Assembly: GCA_020205615.1 (NCBI GenBank)
Contig: CM035170.1
Location: forward strand, 29,297,568 to 29,361,567
DNA length: 64,000 nucleotides
Source of the DNA: Panax quinquefolius
Lineage: Eukaryota > Streptophyta > Magnoliopsida > Apiales > Araliaceae
Direction: 5' to 3'
Below are positions 9,354-21,820 of this stretch, piece by piece. A program made the position numbers and the translations under genes. The notes beneath the pieces are model-generated. The model saw only the letters and a program-made list of their open reading frames with translations, had not been told where the DNA came from and searched no databases. The first letter of the stretch is position 1, and each line of letters starts with the position of its first letter.

Positions 9354-12076
9354 TTTGATGTTTTTATTTGATAGTTAGACATGTGTTAGAGGGTGTCTCT
9401 GAGTGATCTGGGTAGTTGGATCATGGATCCATATCATCTAGAGTCACAAAAATCAAGTTTTAAGAACTGGCCAATAACCCTAATTTTGTTGTCTGACAAG
9501 CCAATGTTAGGGCCTGTAAATCCTTCTCTGTTTTTGATTTGTTGTGTTTTAAGTTTGAAACTTGTAGTATGTTGTAAGGGCTGTGATCTGGAACTTGAAT
9601 CAAGCCCAGATCTCGGGTAGATTGAAAGTTATAGTCAGTCAAAGGTAGTTGACCGTTCACGAAAAATGAATTCTGGGCAGCCCAAAATTCCAGAAACGGT
9701 CTGACAAGAAATTCTAGCCTTCTGATCTTGCTGTGTGTTGGTGTTTAGTCCATGTTGTTGGTTGGATCGTGTATACTAACATGCAGGATATACATCTAAG
9801 CCTTTAGATTACCAAAATCATAAATCGAAACGGAAATAAGCATGGTCAAACTACGTTGACCAATCAGCCTTAAGAACTTTCTAGAAAACCCAGAAAATTC
9901 AAGACCCGATTCCTGATCACTACTTTGACCAGCTTCGATCTCTTTTATTTGGTAATGTTAGAATGCTCTGGTGATATGGTGTTGTTCCTTGTCATCAGTA
10001 CTACATGTTAGTCACTTTATGTCACATTAAGAAGTCCTGGAACCGTAAGATACAAGTGCTTAAAGTGAGACCCATGAACTGTTCTTCATTTCTGGGTAAC
10101 CCAGAAATGAAGAACAGGTCTGACAACAATTTGGAGAGCCTGGATTTCTCGGATCTATTATATAATGGTCACGAAACTTGATTCAAGTTGTAGTTCTACA
10201 CTTATACTACACTCTTAATACAAATTAGAAGCCCAGAATCAACAAGAACCTGCAACAATCACCGGTCAAACTAGGGACCTTGTAAACTGACTTGAAGTTC
10301 TGGGTTCTTGCTCAAGAACATCAAGAACACCTATAGCGACAGATTGCGTAAGCTATAGAATTTTTAACAACAGTTTCTATTTTATTTTAATTTTTGATTT
10401 TCCAAAAATTAATTAAAAATAGATAAAAATAAATTTTAATTATTAAAAATACTAAATAAATTTCGAAAAATGATTTTAAATATACTCAAAATAATTTTTA
10501 ATTATTTTGAGTATATTTCATAAATATTTAATATTTTTGGAATATAAATGGTATTTAATTTATTTAATTATAATATTAAATAAAGATTTAAAATGATTTT
10601 AATTAATGAAAATCATGAAAAATAATATTATGGTATAAGAAAATATTTTAAGTTATTTTAAGTGGCTTTTAATATTTTGTGAGGAATTTCATTAATTAAT
10701 TAATATTAATGATAATTAGTTTATTTCATGAATATATTAAATAAATTATGGAAAAATAGAATAAATGATTTTAAAATTAAATAAAAATGATTTAAGTATT
10801 ATAAAAATATATTGAGTTATAAAATATAACTTTTGATATTTTGTCATGAAAATATTAATATTTTAATATTAAAAGCAATTATCGGATAATGAATTTAAGT
10901 GTTTAAAATTATATAAATATGATTTTAAGGTATTAAAAATACTTTATGATATTATAATTATATTATAATATTATGTTGAGAATTTCATTAATATTTGATA
11001 TAAATAAATATTTATGTTATAAGAATTATGTGGTATTTAATTTATTTAAATACGTTTTTAGTGATTGAAAATTCAAGTTAAATAGTAATAATTATTTAAA
11101 AATTATTATGAGACTTAGAAAAATATTTTGACTGTTAATAAATTATCTTAGATAATGGTTAAGTGTTTAGACAAAGTTTAATTGAACTTAAACTCGAAGT
11201 TTTGTCCGACTAGACCGTCGAGATGTTAGATTTTTGTCGAATTCAAATCAGAATGAAATAGTTTGACCTGATAGAGAGTCATATGTGTGTTATAGACTGA
11301 TAGGGTTATGTATTATGTGTTTAGGTTATTCTATGTTTATATATATATAATAGTACTATATTGTTATGATATTATTCTAATATTGGAAATCTATATTATT
11401 AATTTAGGTCTTCGGATAAAGCGATATAAATTGCATTGCGGTAATCAACAGTTCAAGCAAGTTTGTTTACTTAACTCTACTAAGAGTTGTTTCATTTGGA
11501 TAAGCTTATGGTTAATCATTGTTGGTTGCCATGAATTGTACTATGTACATATTGCATGTATAAGTCAGGTATGAAAGGCTGATCACCTTCATTACCAGTT
11601 GGTTCAGATATATTTGTTCGTGTATAATACTTGTTCAGTCATAAATTTGTTCTTGCTAGTTCACAATTATATTGTTGAATTATAGCCAGCCAATTATTCA
11701 AATCAGTTCAATTATGATATATCGTTATATTATTGAACTTAAACTTGCTGGGCAACTTTCATGCTCACCCTTGCTATATCATGATATAACATTGCAGATT
11801 AAGACGAACACGTCGGATACAAGGAAAGGTCCAAAGCAGTTCGACTTTAGTATCTAGTAGTGCGATGAGATTTGTAATAGTTGTATAATAATAATGTTAT
11901 GTGTTAAATAAGTTATGATTTGTGTATTAAGTCAAGGTTACTCGACCTTGGGGAAAAGTATGTAAGTTTAATGTATAAACAATTTATGTTTATATCTTCC
12001 TCAAATAGTAATAGTTGTATAGAATGATCGAACTGGATCCGCGGTGATTCGGGACCTCGGATTCGGAGCCGTCACA

Positions 12077-12206
12077 ACATCTCCTTTTCTGACTTTTTGA
12101 CATTGCAGTCTATTGTTTCACCAACCCTGTCTGAGATGTCACTCTGATGTCTTGGGCAGGTTGACGACTTTCTTTCCTACTTCTGATTTCTTGATCAGAG
12201 GTTGTC
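12077..12206. other. Unclassified flanking sequence, middle piece
   Basis: 130 bp between solo LTR S and element E2, beginning with the acatc duplication of S and ending with ttgtc (12202-12206), the duplication of E2. Nothing else is recognised in it. Confidence 0.5.
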
Positions 12207-13014
12207 CGTGAGACCCCAGATTTTATGAATAAATATTTAATTTTCTCGAGATAATTTTTTTTTATATTATGGAGTGGATTTGATATAATGTTATAGTTGT
12301 GGGTTATATTTATAAATTTTACAAAGTACGCAAGTTGTTATATAATATTCGATTGGTCGGGGAATATTCTTTTTGTCGGGGAATATCCGTATGACGGTAT
12401 AATCATTGGTGGACCCCGCAATGGAATTATTGTCGAATTGAGAAAACGACAAAAATACTTTATGAAACTAACGGCGGAAGTTTTACCGTTAACTGTTGAA
12501 ACACCCGGTGTTAAAAGTACAGTAATACGCGTGGTTGCATAGTAACACACTGTATTGATTATTGATGCTTACGTGAGAAGTCACTCAGTTATACTCAATT
12601 ATTGCTACAGTAATTGTTGTATCATATCTCTCATATTATTGATTCAATTATTGTCACAGTATCATCTGCATAATATTTATTATTATTAAATCAATAATTG
12701 AGACGACAAAGTTATTCATATTATTATTTGCAATATTGACATTTATCAGAAGTTACATCGAGGAGAGGTTTGGTCACCTAATTTGCGCATGATAAGGAGA
12801 AATCCTTATAGGAAAGCCCCCTCTTTCTTGGGAACAACCTGGTTGTTAAATATTGTGAGTTATAATATTAATGATGAATAAGTTGTGTTGATTAAAGATG
12901 AAATTGATTGTTCCATTGTATTGGGATTATTAGTATTAGTAGAAATTAACATTTATTTCGATGATAATTGATGTCTGGAGGTTATATTGTTCACTCGGGT
13001 ATTCGGAGCACTTT

Positions 13015-13330
13015 TCATATCGGAGTACTATTCACGAGTTACTATTCATGAGTTATTATTCACGGGGTACTATTGATTCACATTCTTATACTATTAGGGG
13101 TGGTGGTGCAAGATTGATAATACTTGCATAACTAAGTTAAAAATGGAGGTATAGTTGAAGGTACTATACTGTAATTAATTTTTTCACATGATTATACTAT
13201 TTATTCACATTATTATACTATTTATTCACATGATTGTACTACTGATTCACATGATTTACTATTAGGGGAGTTGGTGCAAGATTGATAATACTTGCAGGAC
13301 TAAATTAAAAATGAAAGAAAAGTTGGAGGT
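13015..13330 (+). repeat. U3 tandem repeats of E2
   Basis: Several units of about 18 bp built on ctattcacgagtta (13028-13075) are followed by 24-28 bp units built on attcacatgattatacta (13188-13262). A larger duplication, carrying ggtgcaagattgataatact (13095 and 13276), brackets the second set. The 3' LTR repeats this at about 18680-18975. Confidence 0.75.
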
Positions 13331-13386
13331 GTTGTACTGTAATTTTTTGAGCCCCAAAACGTGCAATTATCGAAACTATATTTTCT

Positions 13387-13394
13387 TATAAATA
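13387..13394 (+). promoter_or_regulatory. Putative TATA box of E2 5' LTR
   Basis: TATAAATA downstream of the U3 repeats; the 3' LTR has TATAAAAA at 19032-19039 in the same place. Confidence 0.6.
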
Positions 13395-13604
13395 AAATAT
13401 CATTCTTCCTTCATTTCTCACTAATTCACTAAAGCTATAGAGCAATTATTATAGAGAGAAATTATAGAGAGAAAGAAGAAAAGTATTTTGCTACTTCACT
13501 ACTTCTATATCCAGGTTCTTCTAAGGTAGGGAATATATTTGTTGTACTCGTAGGGAGTATTATTTCTTTTATATTCATGAAGAGAACTTCTGTTATTCCA
13601 TTCT

Positions 13605-14010
13605 TTATTATTACGTTGGAATAACTTTATATCTGTAACAACCCAATACTTGGTGACATTCTTCATTATTACATCTTTATTATTACGTTGGAATATCACT
13701 GCTCATGCCTTTTTATGCGGACTGATTAAAATCTTTATTATTACATTGGAATATATCGTCATGCATGCATTTCTGTAGGACTGGTTCCGTCTTTATTATT
13801 ATTACATTGGAATATCACGCTCATGCGTTTTCTGTGGGACACGATTAAAATCCTTATTAGTATTACATTGGAATAACACATCATGCAAAGTACCGCATGC
13901 ATGGTGATTTATGTTGTTATTTCATTTTTATTATTACGTTGGAACATCACTTGCGGTGCAATTTACTTTGACACGGTTACATTATTTAGTATTACATTGG
14001 AATAAATGCA
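13605..14010 (+). repeat. R/U5 tandem array of E2 5' LTR
   Basis: Six or seven imperfect units of about 55-65 bp with 'ttattattacattggaatatc' type cores and a variable spacer containing 'catgc' and 'ctggttccgtc' or 'gattaaaatc'. It is homologous to the E1 and D arrays but has more units. The matching array in the 3' LTR is 19250-19660. Confidence 0.82.
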
Positions 14011-15118
14011 TACATGTGAAGTACCGCATATATGGTGATTTCTTTTGTTATTCCATTCTTTATTATACTCGGTTGGTTAAAGTTTTGACTTCTATAATCC
14101 ATGAAATTAGTGGAATATCCTTGATATTTGCGCTTCATCCAGTATCTTTTCATGGAAATATGCTTCTGAGCATTCTTGAATTTTACTCCACAAAAAAATA
14201 TCATGTTGACAATTTAGACGTTATTGGTTCCTGGACAAATTAATTCTTGAACTTGTTTTATTGAATTCTTATATCATTGTCATCATCCTCATGTTTATAT
14301 TATGTTGAAAGTCATCATCGTGGCTCTGTAGTGCATAGATGGACTTGGTATGATTATGACCGAGGATTATTCGGTATAATCATGGCCGTAATGTTACAAA
14401 TGATGTGGTAAAAGTAAATCATTGTACGTAGTGCATTGATGGACAGTTGTTGGCATGATCATAATGATTAATGAATACACGAATGTCCTTGGCCCATAGT
14501 GCATGGATAATTTGTGGTCGTGATACTAAAGAATATCCTTGGCCATAGTGTAGGGATGATTCGATGATGTGGATTATTTATTAAGCTGAGTCCTAGCGAT
14601 AAAAGTGATGAAAAACCTTTTAAATCATAGAAGATAGTACATTTTATTCTCTACTTGACTCTTCTAATGGATTGCTTATTCCGCTATAGTTTTTGATCTA
14701 AAACTTGTTGTCTATTATATTCTATCAGTTGTTATATTGTTGAAGGGTATTGATAATTTATTCTGCATTATCTTAGTCATAATATTTCTTACTAGGCTAG
14801 TTGAGCTCACCCTTTTCTTTTACTGTTCTCTTCAGGAAATGAGAACGTAGCTGGGACTAGTCGGGGAACAGAGTGACGGTCCTAGATGTTTGCATTAGTA
14901 GTCCTCACTATTCTGTGAAATAGTGTGATAATAATTGTAAGGAGGACTCCTTTTGAGTTTGTATATTCTCTAGTAGATAATATTTGTATTCAAACTCATA
15001 GTTTATGTTTTATCGTATTGTACACGACAGTTGTATTATTAAGTTGTATTTGAATTATGTACCATGTATCTGGCGACTCAAGATGGGTGATGTATTCCGA
15101 TTTTGGGGGCGTCACAGT

Positions 15119-15130
15119 TGGTATCAAAGC
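15119..15130 (+). other. E2 primer binding site (initiator tRNA-Met type)
   Basis: TGGTATCAAAGC, two bases after the 5' LTR, differs from TGGTATCAGAGC at one position. Confidence 0.87.
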
Positions 15131-15302
15131 TTAGGGATATGATCCATGGCTAGGATGTGAGAATAGAACTAAGAGGGGAGAGACGGGGAATTCCTTCGCT
15201 AGTTTGACCTACCTAAGTTTATTTGGTATTTAATTGGTCGGTCAGAGTATAGAGATAATATGTGATATGTTAATTAACCCTTGTTTATGTGGATGTATTT
15301 GA

Positions 15303-16410
15303 AAATGGCATTTGGAAATGTTGAGATAAGCAATGGAGCATAGGAGACCGTTGAGTCTCCACAGATCAATAATCAGGACAATGTGCAACAGGATGGTGAT
15401 AATCCTCTTGTAAACAACAACACTGATCAATTGACGAACGACGGTACATTTAGGAGCTTTTTAGAATTCATGCAACATCAGGCGAAGGCCACTCCTGTTC
15501 ATAATATAGGAGGAAACAATGGCGACCCACGGTTGGTCACCGCTAAGCAATTCAAGGAGCTGGGACCACCGGAGTTTTTGGGAAAGCCAGAACCACTTAA
15601 GGCAGAGACGTGGTTAAAGTATATCACCAAGATATTTGATGTCTTGGGATGCTCCGAGGAGCAAAAGGTTCCCTTTGCCACCTTTATGTTGCGTGAAGAG
15701 GCAGATCACTAGTGCGAATCTGTAAAACGTACCCGACTGGACTTTTCAAGGTGTCTTGGGAGAAGTTCAAGAGTCATTCAACGACAAGTACTTTCCGAAA
15801 GTATTCGTCACATTAAGGAGGTGGAGTTTATCAAGTTGGAACAAAACAATATGACCGTGTCGCAATACGAGGCTACATTTGCGGAGTTATCCTAGTTTGC
15901 ATCCCATTTGGTCGATAATGAGGAGCGAATGACGCGAATGTTTTTAAGAGGTTTGAAGCCGGAGATACGCCCAATATCTTATTTCTCATAAAGCGTGTTT
16001 GTATTAGGATGTTGTAAATAGGGATCGAGTTAGTGGAGCGCGATAACGAGTCAATACAACAAAAAGAGAAGCCGCAAAATGATAATCTGGGGTGATAATG
16101 GTCATCAAAGGTGGTGACAATAAGCATGGAGGAATCAACATGCGAAATGGTAACCACCGGTGGTAATCATGGTCAAAACAATAATAATGGACATTTCAAG
16201 AAGTGGAGATTCAACAATGATGGAAAGGCGTCAAGCACCAAAGACCGTTGTTAAGGAAGGAGAACGACCACCTATCATATGCTTTAAATGCGGAGGGGAG
16301 GGACACATCGGTCAAAGCGCGATGCCATCAAAGCATGTTATAATTGTGGAAGAGAAGGTCACTTAGCCCGATTTTTGTCGTTCGAAGACAAGTTCACTAG
16401 GATGGAGGCA
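15303..16410 (+). pseudogene. gag: E2 gag pseudogene
   Basis: This is the best preserved gag of the Gypsy group here. The open stretch 15383-15712 runs from an Asn-rich N-terminus through LVTAKQFKELGPPEF and KYITKIFDVLGCSEEQKVPFATFML, the start of the capsid domain. A stop and frameshifts follow in the SFNDKYF and EVEFIKLEQ region (15760-15880). A first zinc knuckle, CFKCGGEGHIGQS, lies at about 16282-16320; the second (CYNCGREGHLAR) follows in a shifted frame at about 16335-16370. The likely start codon near 15305 is followed within 20 codons by a stop. The protein would package RNA, but this copy is broken. Confidence 0.85.
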
Positions 16411-16479
16411 CCAAAGGTCAGTCCGAGAAAAGTCAAAGCCGGTGTAGTTTAAGAGAGAACATTTTTTTTCGTGACAAGG

Positions 16480-17140
16480 AACACGAATAAAATTATCACG
16501 TTTGTGTTAGTCATAAACTCTTATGAAGTCTATACCATGTTGAATCTGGGTTCTACTCACTCTTTTATTTCACATAGAGTTGTGTTCGATGTTTGAAGTT
16601 AACCCGGAGAAGTTAGACTTTGATATATCTATTTAAACTCGGTTGGGAGAAACCCGTTACCTCCACTATTTATAAATCTTGTTCAAATCAACACTTTCAC
16701 GTTACCTGTCGATCGTTTCTCTTTGAAAATACTTGCCTTTGATGTGATTTTAGGAATCGATTGGTTAACTACTCATCATGCTTTTTGTAAGGTTGTTAGC
16801 TTTCATATTCCTAACCAACCTGTTATGCGAATTCAAGAAACCAAATCACTAAAGTCAATCTTAGTCATATCAAGCCATAAGTAAAGAGCCCCGGTCCTTT
16901 CGTTATTGACTTCCTTGTGTGGAAGCACCGAAGCCAGACTTTCTGTAGGCGACGCTGTGAATGACGATGGCAAGTTGATAGGTATCAATGTGACTTGTTA
17001 CCCAAATCTTGGATGAGAGTCACAGTTTTGAATGATATTTTTATTGTTAATAAATTTCCTGACGTATTCTTGAAGACTTCTTAGCCTATCCCTAGAGCGT
17101 GAAATCGAATTTTGTATTGTCCCCAGTATAAAACCCACTT
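16480..17140 (+). pseudogene. pol: E2 protease and RT entry remnant with a ~150-bp insert
   Basis: Remnants of the protease (VILGIDWLTTHH at about 16742-16780; a degraded active-site region near 16545-16580) are followed by VVSFHIPNQ. From about 16882 to 17028 comes a segment absent from E1 but present in D, and then the RT entry words NKFPDVF near 17048-17070. The protease aspartate motif is altered (DTGS replaced by a damaged reading). The RT catalytic core is absent. Confidence 0.75.
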
Positions 17141-17174
17141 CTAAAATCCTCAAATATTTCTTTACTTAAAATGA

Positions 17175-17838
17175 ACGTAACATGCACTAAAGACGTTGGC
17201 TCGAGCTATTGAAGATTACTATCGTACCATTCAATACCATCCTGGGAAAGCGAACGTGGTAGCTAACGCGTTGAGTAGAAGAGATGCATTCATTTATGCG
17301 ATGTTGTTAACACAAAGACCCATTTAATTGACTTATAAATGATGAAGATAGAGTTAAAGAATCGAGGAACAAAGACCCACGAATATACGATTAGAATCGA
17401 CTTTAATTGAAAAGTTAAAAGCTCAAGGTTCAAGAGGCGATGAATGAAGAAGGTTCAAGAGGGCGTTATTTTAGAAGAAAGAATTGATGAAGAGAGGAAA
17501 TCTCAACCACCAATTTTATTGGCCCATTTGAAATCCTTGGTCGAGTAAGAACTGTGGCATTTAGACTCGTTTTACCTTCAAGTATGTCGCATGTTCATAA
17601 CGTATCGATTTTACATAAATATGTGGACGACCCGAACAACATTATTAATTTAGAACCGGACGAGATAGCGGATGATTTAACGTATGATGAGATACATTTT
17701 AAAATCTTGGATAAGAAGGATCGTATTGAACACTCAAATGTTATACCTCAAGAGTTAGAATCTGAAATGAAGTCTGGGTATCCTCATCTCTTCTGCATTC
17801 CAGGTACGCATGTAAATTTTGAGGGCGAAATTCCATAA
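17175..17838 (+). pseudogene. pol: E2 RNase H end, integrase scraps and GPF/chromodomain-region tail
   Basis: At about 17190-17283 the frame reads LARAIEDYY...IQYHPGKANVVANALSR, the conserved end of Gypsy RNase H (relatives have VVADALSR, so the aspartate is now Asn). After scraps, 17554-17838 encodes the GPF/Y module (VAFRLVLPSSMSHVHNV) and [14 protein letters not shown]. The VKVLWRN...EEATWE core of the chromodomain seen in E1 is missing, as a short deletion joins SNVIPQ directly to ELESEM. Integrase catalytic residues are absent. Confidence 0.83.
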
Positions 17839-17849
17839 GAAGGGGAGAT
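17837..17849 (+). other. E2 polypurine tract
   Basis: AAGAAGGGGAGAT immediately before the 3' LTR, one base different from E1. Confidence 0.85.
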
Positions 17850-20758
17850 TGTGAGACCCCAGATTTTATGAATAAATATTTAATTTTCTCGAGATAAATT
17901 TTTATTTTTATATTATGGAGTGGATTTGATATAATGTTATAGTTGTGGGTTATATTTATAAATTTTGCAAAGTACGCAAGTTGTTATCTAATATTCGATT
18001 GGTGGGGAATATTCTTTTTTGTCGGAGAATATCAAATGATGACCAGTACAATCATTAAGTGGACCCTTAACGGAATTATTATCGGATTGAGAAAACAAAA
18101 AAATACTTTATGAAAATAACGACGAAAGTTTTACAGATTAGCTGTTGAAACACCCGGTGTTAAAGTATAGTAATGTCTGGTGGTTCGTTGTAGTAGTACC
18201 TGCGGTATTGATTATTGATGCTTATGTGAGAAGTCACTCGGTTATACTCAATTATTACTCTGATAATTCTTTGCATCATATCTCTCATATTATTGATTCA
18301 ATTATTGTCACAAATTATCATCTCGCATAATATTTATTATTATTAAATCAATAATTGAGATGACAAATTTATTCATATTATTATTTGCAATAATGACAAT
18401 GTCTAGAAGTTCTATCAAGGAGAGGTTTGGTCACCTAATTGTGCACTAATAAGGAGAAATCCTTATCGGAAAGCCCCCTCTTTCCTGGGAACGATCTGGT
18501 TGTTAAATATTGTGAGTTATAATATTAATGATGAATAAGTTGTGTTGATTAAAGATGAAATTGATTGTTCCATTCTATTGGGATTAGTAGTGTTAGTAGA
18601 AATTGACATTTATTTCGATGATAATTGATGTCTGGAGGTTATATTGTTCACTCGGGTATTCGGAGCACTTTTCGTATCAGAGTACTATTCACGAGTTACT
18701 ATTCACGAGTTACTATTCACGTGTTATTATTCACGGGGTACTATTGATTCACATTCTTATACTATTTGGGGTGGTGGTGAAAGATTGATAATACTTGCAT
18801 GACTAAGTTAAAAGTAGAGGTATAGTTGAAGGTACTATACTGTAATTAATTTTTTCACATGATTATACTATTTATTCATATGATTGTACTATTGATTCAC
18901 ATGATTTACTATTGGGGGAGTTGGTGCAAGATTGATAATACTTGCAGGACTAAATTAAAAATGAATGAAAAGTTGGAGGTATTGTAATTTTTTGAGCCCC
19001 AAAACATGCAATTATCGAAACTATATTTTCCTATAAAAAGAAGCTCATTCTTCCTTCATTTCTCATTAATTAACTAAAGCTATAGAGCAGTTGTTATAGA
19101 GAGAAATTATAGAGAGAAAGAAGAAAAGTATTTTGCTACTTCACTACTTCTATATCCAGTTTCTTGTAAGGTAGGGAATATTATTTGTTGTACGCGTAGG
19201 GAGTATTATTTCTTTTGTATTCATGAAGAGAACTTCTGTTATTCCATTCTTTATTATTACATTGGAATAACTTTGTATCATGCCGGCTACCCTATAATTG
19301 GTGACATTCTTCTATTATTTCGTCTTTATTATTACATTTGGAATATCCTGCACATGCATTTTCTGGGACTGATTCCGTCTTTATTATTACATTGGAATAT
19401 CCATGCATAATTTTTTCTGTGGGACTGATTACATCTTTATTAATATTACATTTGGAATATCCTATACATGCATTTTACGGGACCGATTAAAGTCTTTATT
19501 AGTATTACATTGGAATAACACATACATCATGAAATACCGCATGCATGGTGATTTATGTTGTTATTTCATTCTTTATTATTACATTGGAACATCACCGCCG
19601 GTGTGCAATTTACTTTGACTTGGTTACATTATTTAGTATTACATTGGAATAATGCATACATGCGAAATCGCATACATGGTGATTTCTTTTGTTATTCCAT
19701 TCTTTATTATACTCAGTTGGTTAAAGTTTTGACTTCTATAATCCATGAAATTAGTGGAATATCCTTGATATTTGCGCTTCATCCAGTATCTTTTCATGGA
19801 AATATGCTTCTGAGCATTCTTGAATTTTACTCCACAAAGAAATATCATGATAACAATTTGGACGTTATTGGTTCCTGGACAAATTAATTCTTGAACTTGT
19901 TTTATTGAATTCTTATATTATTGTCATCATCCTCATGTTTATATTATGTTGAAAGTTATCTGTGGCCTGTAGTGCATAGATGGACTTGGTATGATTATGA
20001 CCAGGGATTATTCGGTATAATCATGACCGTAATGTTACAAATGATTTGGTAAAAGTCCTCTTTGGCCCGTAGTGCATTAATGGATAGTTGTTGGCATGAT
20101 CATGACCATTAATGAATACACGAATGTCCTTAACTCGTAGTGCATGGATAATTTCTGGTCGTGATACTAAAGAATATCCTTGGCCATAGTGCAGGGGTGA
20201 TTCGATGATGTGGATTATTTATTAAGCTGAGTCCCAGCGATAAAAGTGATGAAAAACCTTTTAAATCATAGAAGATAATAGATTTTATTCTCTACTTTAC
20301 TCTTCTATTGGATTGCTTATTTTGCTGCAGTTTTTGATCTAAAACTTGTTGCCTATTATATTCTATCAGTTGTTATACTGTTGAAGGCTATTGATAATTT
20401 ATTCTGCAATATCTTAGTCATAATATTTCTTCTTGGGCTAGTTGAGCTCACCTTTTCTTTTCTTTGTTCTCTTGTGAAATGAGAGCGTAAATTTGGGACT
20501 AGTCGGGGAACAGAGTGAAGGTCCTAGATGTTTGCATTAGTAGTCCTCACTATTGTGTGAAATAGTGTGATAATAATTGTAATGAGGACTCCTTTTGAGT
20601 TTGTATACTCTCTAGTAGATAATATTTGTATTCAAACTCACAGTTTATGTTTTGTCGTATTGTACACGACAGTTGTATTATTAAGTTGTATTTGAATTAT
20701 GTACCATATATCTGGCGACTCAAGATGGGTGATGTATACCGATTTTGTGGGCGTCACA
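17850..20758 (+). repeat. E2 3' LTR
   Basis: TGTGAGACCCC...GGGCGTCACA, 2909 bp, with U3 repeats (18680-18975), TATA-like box (19032-19039) and R/U5 array (19250-19660). The open frame 19555-19887 matches 13911-14243 of the 5' LTR. Confidence 0.92.
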
Positions 20759-20763
20759 TTGTC

Positions 20764-21820
20764 CTTTTGCATCAATGCTCTCAATAAGCTCTTGTCCGAA
20801 TACCAACCTTCAAATTGAACCGTTGCCAATGCTTCAATCTTCGGATGACCGAACTCTACGATTCTAATGTATGCTTTCTTAGACCTGATCGTAGTGTCTT
20901 ATTGATTGTTGCCCATTGACATTTAGAGTCAACACTACGATCTTGAAAGAGTGTTCATTGGATCTTCAATGTTGAACACTTCTTTCTTCTATTGTGCAGT
21001 ACTTCAATCACTTCTCTTTGTCTCAACTGTTCTCAGATAGTAATGGCTTGACTCCTTGTTCTGGCCCCTTCTAAATAGCAAGACACTTCAGATTTGAGGC
21101 GTGTCCAGTTTGCTTTCTCCTTGTGATCTCCCGTTCACTTATCATCAATGGACTGACCCAATGCTTATTCACTTTAGCCTTGTTCTTCAGAGGCTGACCA
21201 GTATCTTTGTGTACACTCCATCAGTTCATTCTTTGTTTGGCAAACACTACGATCCTGGTTGCTTTCCAAGATCGTTGTCTTCTGTTTACTTGATATCTAC
21301 AACACTTGATGACTTTCCTTAGTCAGTTACTGAAGTCTTCTTCGGATCAACTTGTGGAAGACTTCATCTCGAATGTCTTCACAACTCAATCTGGATGTTG
21401 ATTGAGTTGGTGCTTAGATCTTATGTCATCTTTCATGCCATTCATTGAGTGCTCTCTGGTTTCCTTCAGGCTTCGTTCCTTTGGATATTCTGGGAGTGCT
21501 CATTAGTTGAGAATCGTATTTTCTCTACGATTCTGCCTTGGCATTGCGAGCACATCTGTTGAGGTCTTAGTTTTGCACTCTACGATTCAGCTTCGGCTGT
21601 GCAGACACTATGACACCGAGATCAGATCTTGACACTCTACGATTTTTGTCATTGTGCTCGTTGTCTTCATCTGATCTTGTTCGACTACGATCTATGCCTC
21701 TGATATGATCAGTAGACTCTATAACTCTGAGTGTAGTCTATGATTATTGACTTGGCTTCGATATCAGTAGACTCTACGACTTCAAGTGTAGTCTACGATT
21801 CTTGACTTGGCTTTGGCAGA
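20764..21820. other. Unclassified flanking sequence, right piece, with recurring CTACGATT words
   Basis: No recognisable gene. Base composition is more balanced than in the LTRs and C+T rich. The word CTACGATT, ACTACGATC or a near variant recurs roughly ten times between 20845 and 21800, culminating in a short tandem repeat. Frames are short and show no family motif. It may be a degraded retroelement or non-coding repeat; I cannot assign it. Confidence 0.45.
21702..21814. repeat. Two-copy tandem repeat of about 57 bp
   Basis: Units 21702-21759 and 21760-21814 both run from gatat..cagtagactct through agtgtagtct to gacttggctt. Within each, TAGACTCTA and TAGTCTA give imperfect inverted repeats. 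It abuts the presumed left end of the Athila-like element. Confidence 0.75.

Larger units (their letters stand above)
372..12076. mobile_element. Solo LTR 'S' of a large Ty3/Gypsy-type element, interrupted by element E1
   Basis: It begins TGTGACAACCCGAG and ends GGAGCCGTCACA, and is flanked on both sides by acatc (367-371 and 12077-12081), a 5-bp target duplication. Removing E1 (1699-9353 plus one copy of its tttga duplication) leaves about 4.0 kb. I see no second copy of its ends, no primer binding site, no polypurine tract and no coding region, so it reads as a solo LTR left by recombination between the two LTRs of a former full element. The 3' part (9359-12076) is very A+T rich, especially 10370-11170. 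An LTR of about 4 kb is long but within the range of some plant Gypsy lineages. The lineage cannot be named, and orientation rests only on the resemblance of the right end to Gypsy LTR 3' ends. Confidence 0.78.
12207..15116 (+). repeat. E2 5' LTR
   Basis: Aligned to the 3' LTR start TGTGAGACCCC, the first base here is C (CGTGAGACCCC), so the canonical TG is lost. It ends GGGGGCGTCACA. The U3 repeats, TATA box and R/U5 tandem array are annotated separately. Confidence 0.9.
12207..20758 (+). mobile_element. Ty3/Gypsy LTR retrotransposon E2, internally deleted
   Basis: An 8.55-kb element with TSD ttgtc (12202-12206 and 20759-20763). LTRs are 12207-15116 and 17850-20758, nearly equal in length (2910 and 2909 bp). 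PBS and polypurine tract are present. The 2.7-kb interior keeps gag, pieces of protease, the RT entry region, the very end of RNase H and the integrase tail, in the same order as E1 but with different gaps. It shares LTR ends, R/U5 and gag with E1 and D, but its U3 is different from E1. No intact reading frame longer than about 110 codons remains in gag-pol. Confidence 0.93.

Noticed and set aside
10080..10110. Strong hairpin gttcttcatttctgggtaac/ccagaaatgaagaac as a terminator
   Set aside because: It is an inverted repeat within the solo LTR (tgttcttcatttctgg ... ccagaaatgaagaaca); bacterial-type terminators do not apply in a plant genome. It may matter for LTR RNA structure but there is no supporting evidence.
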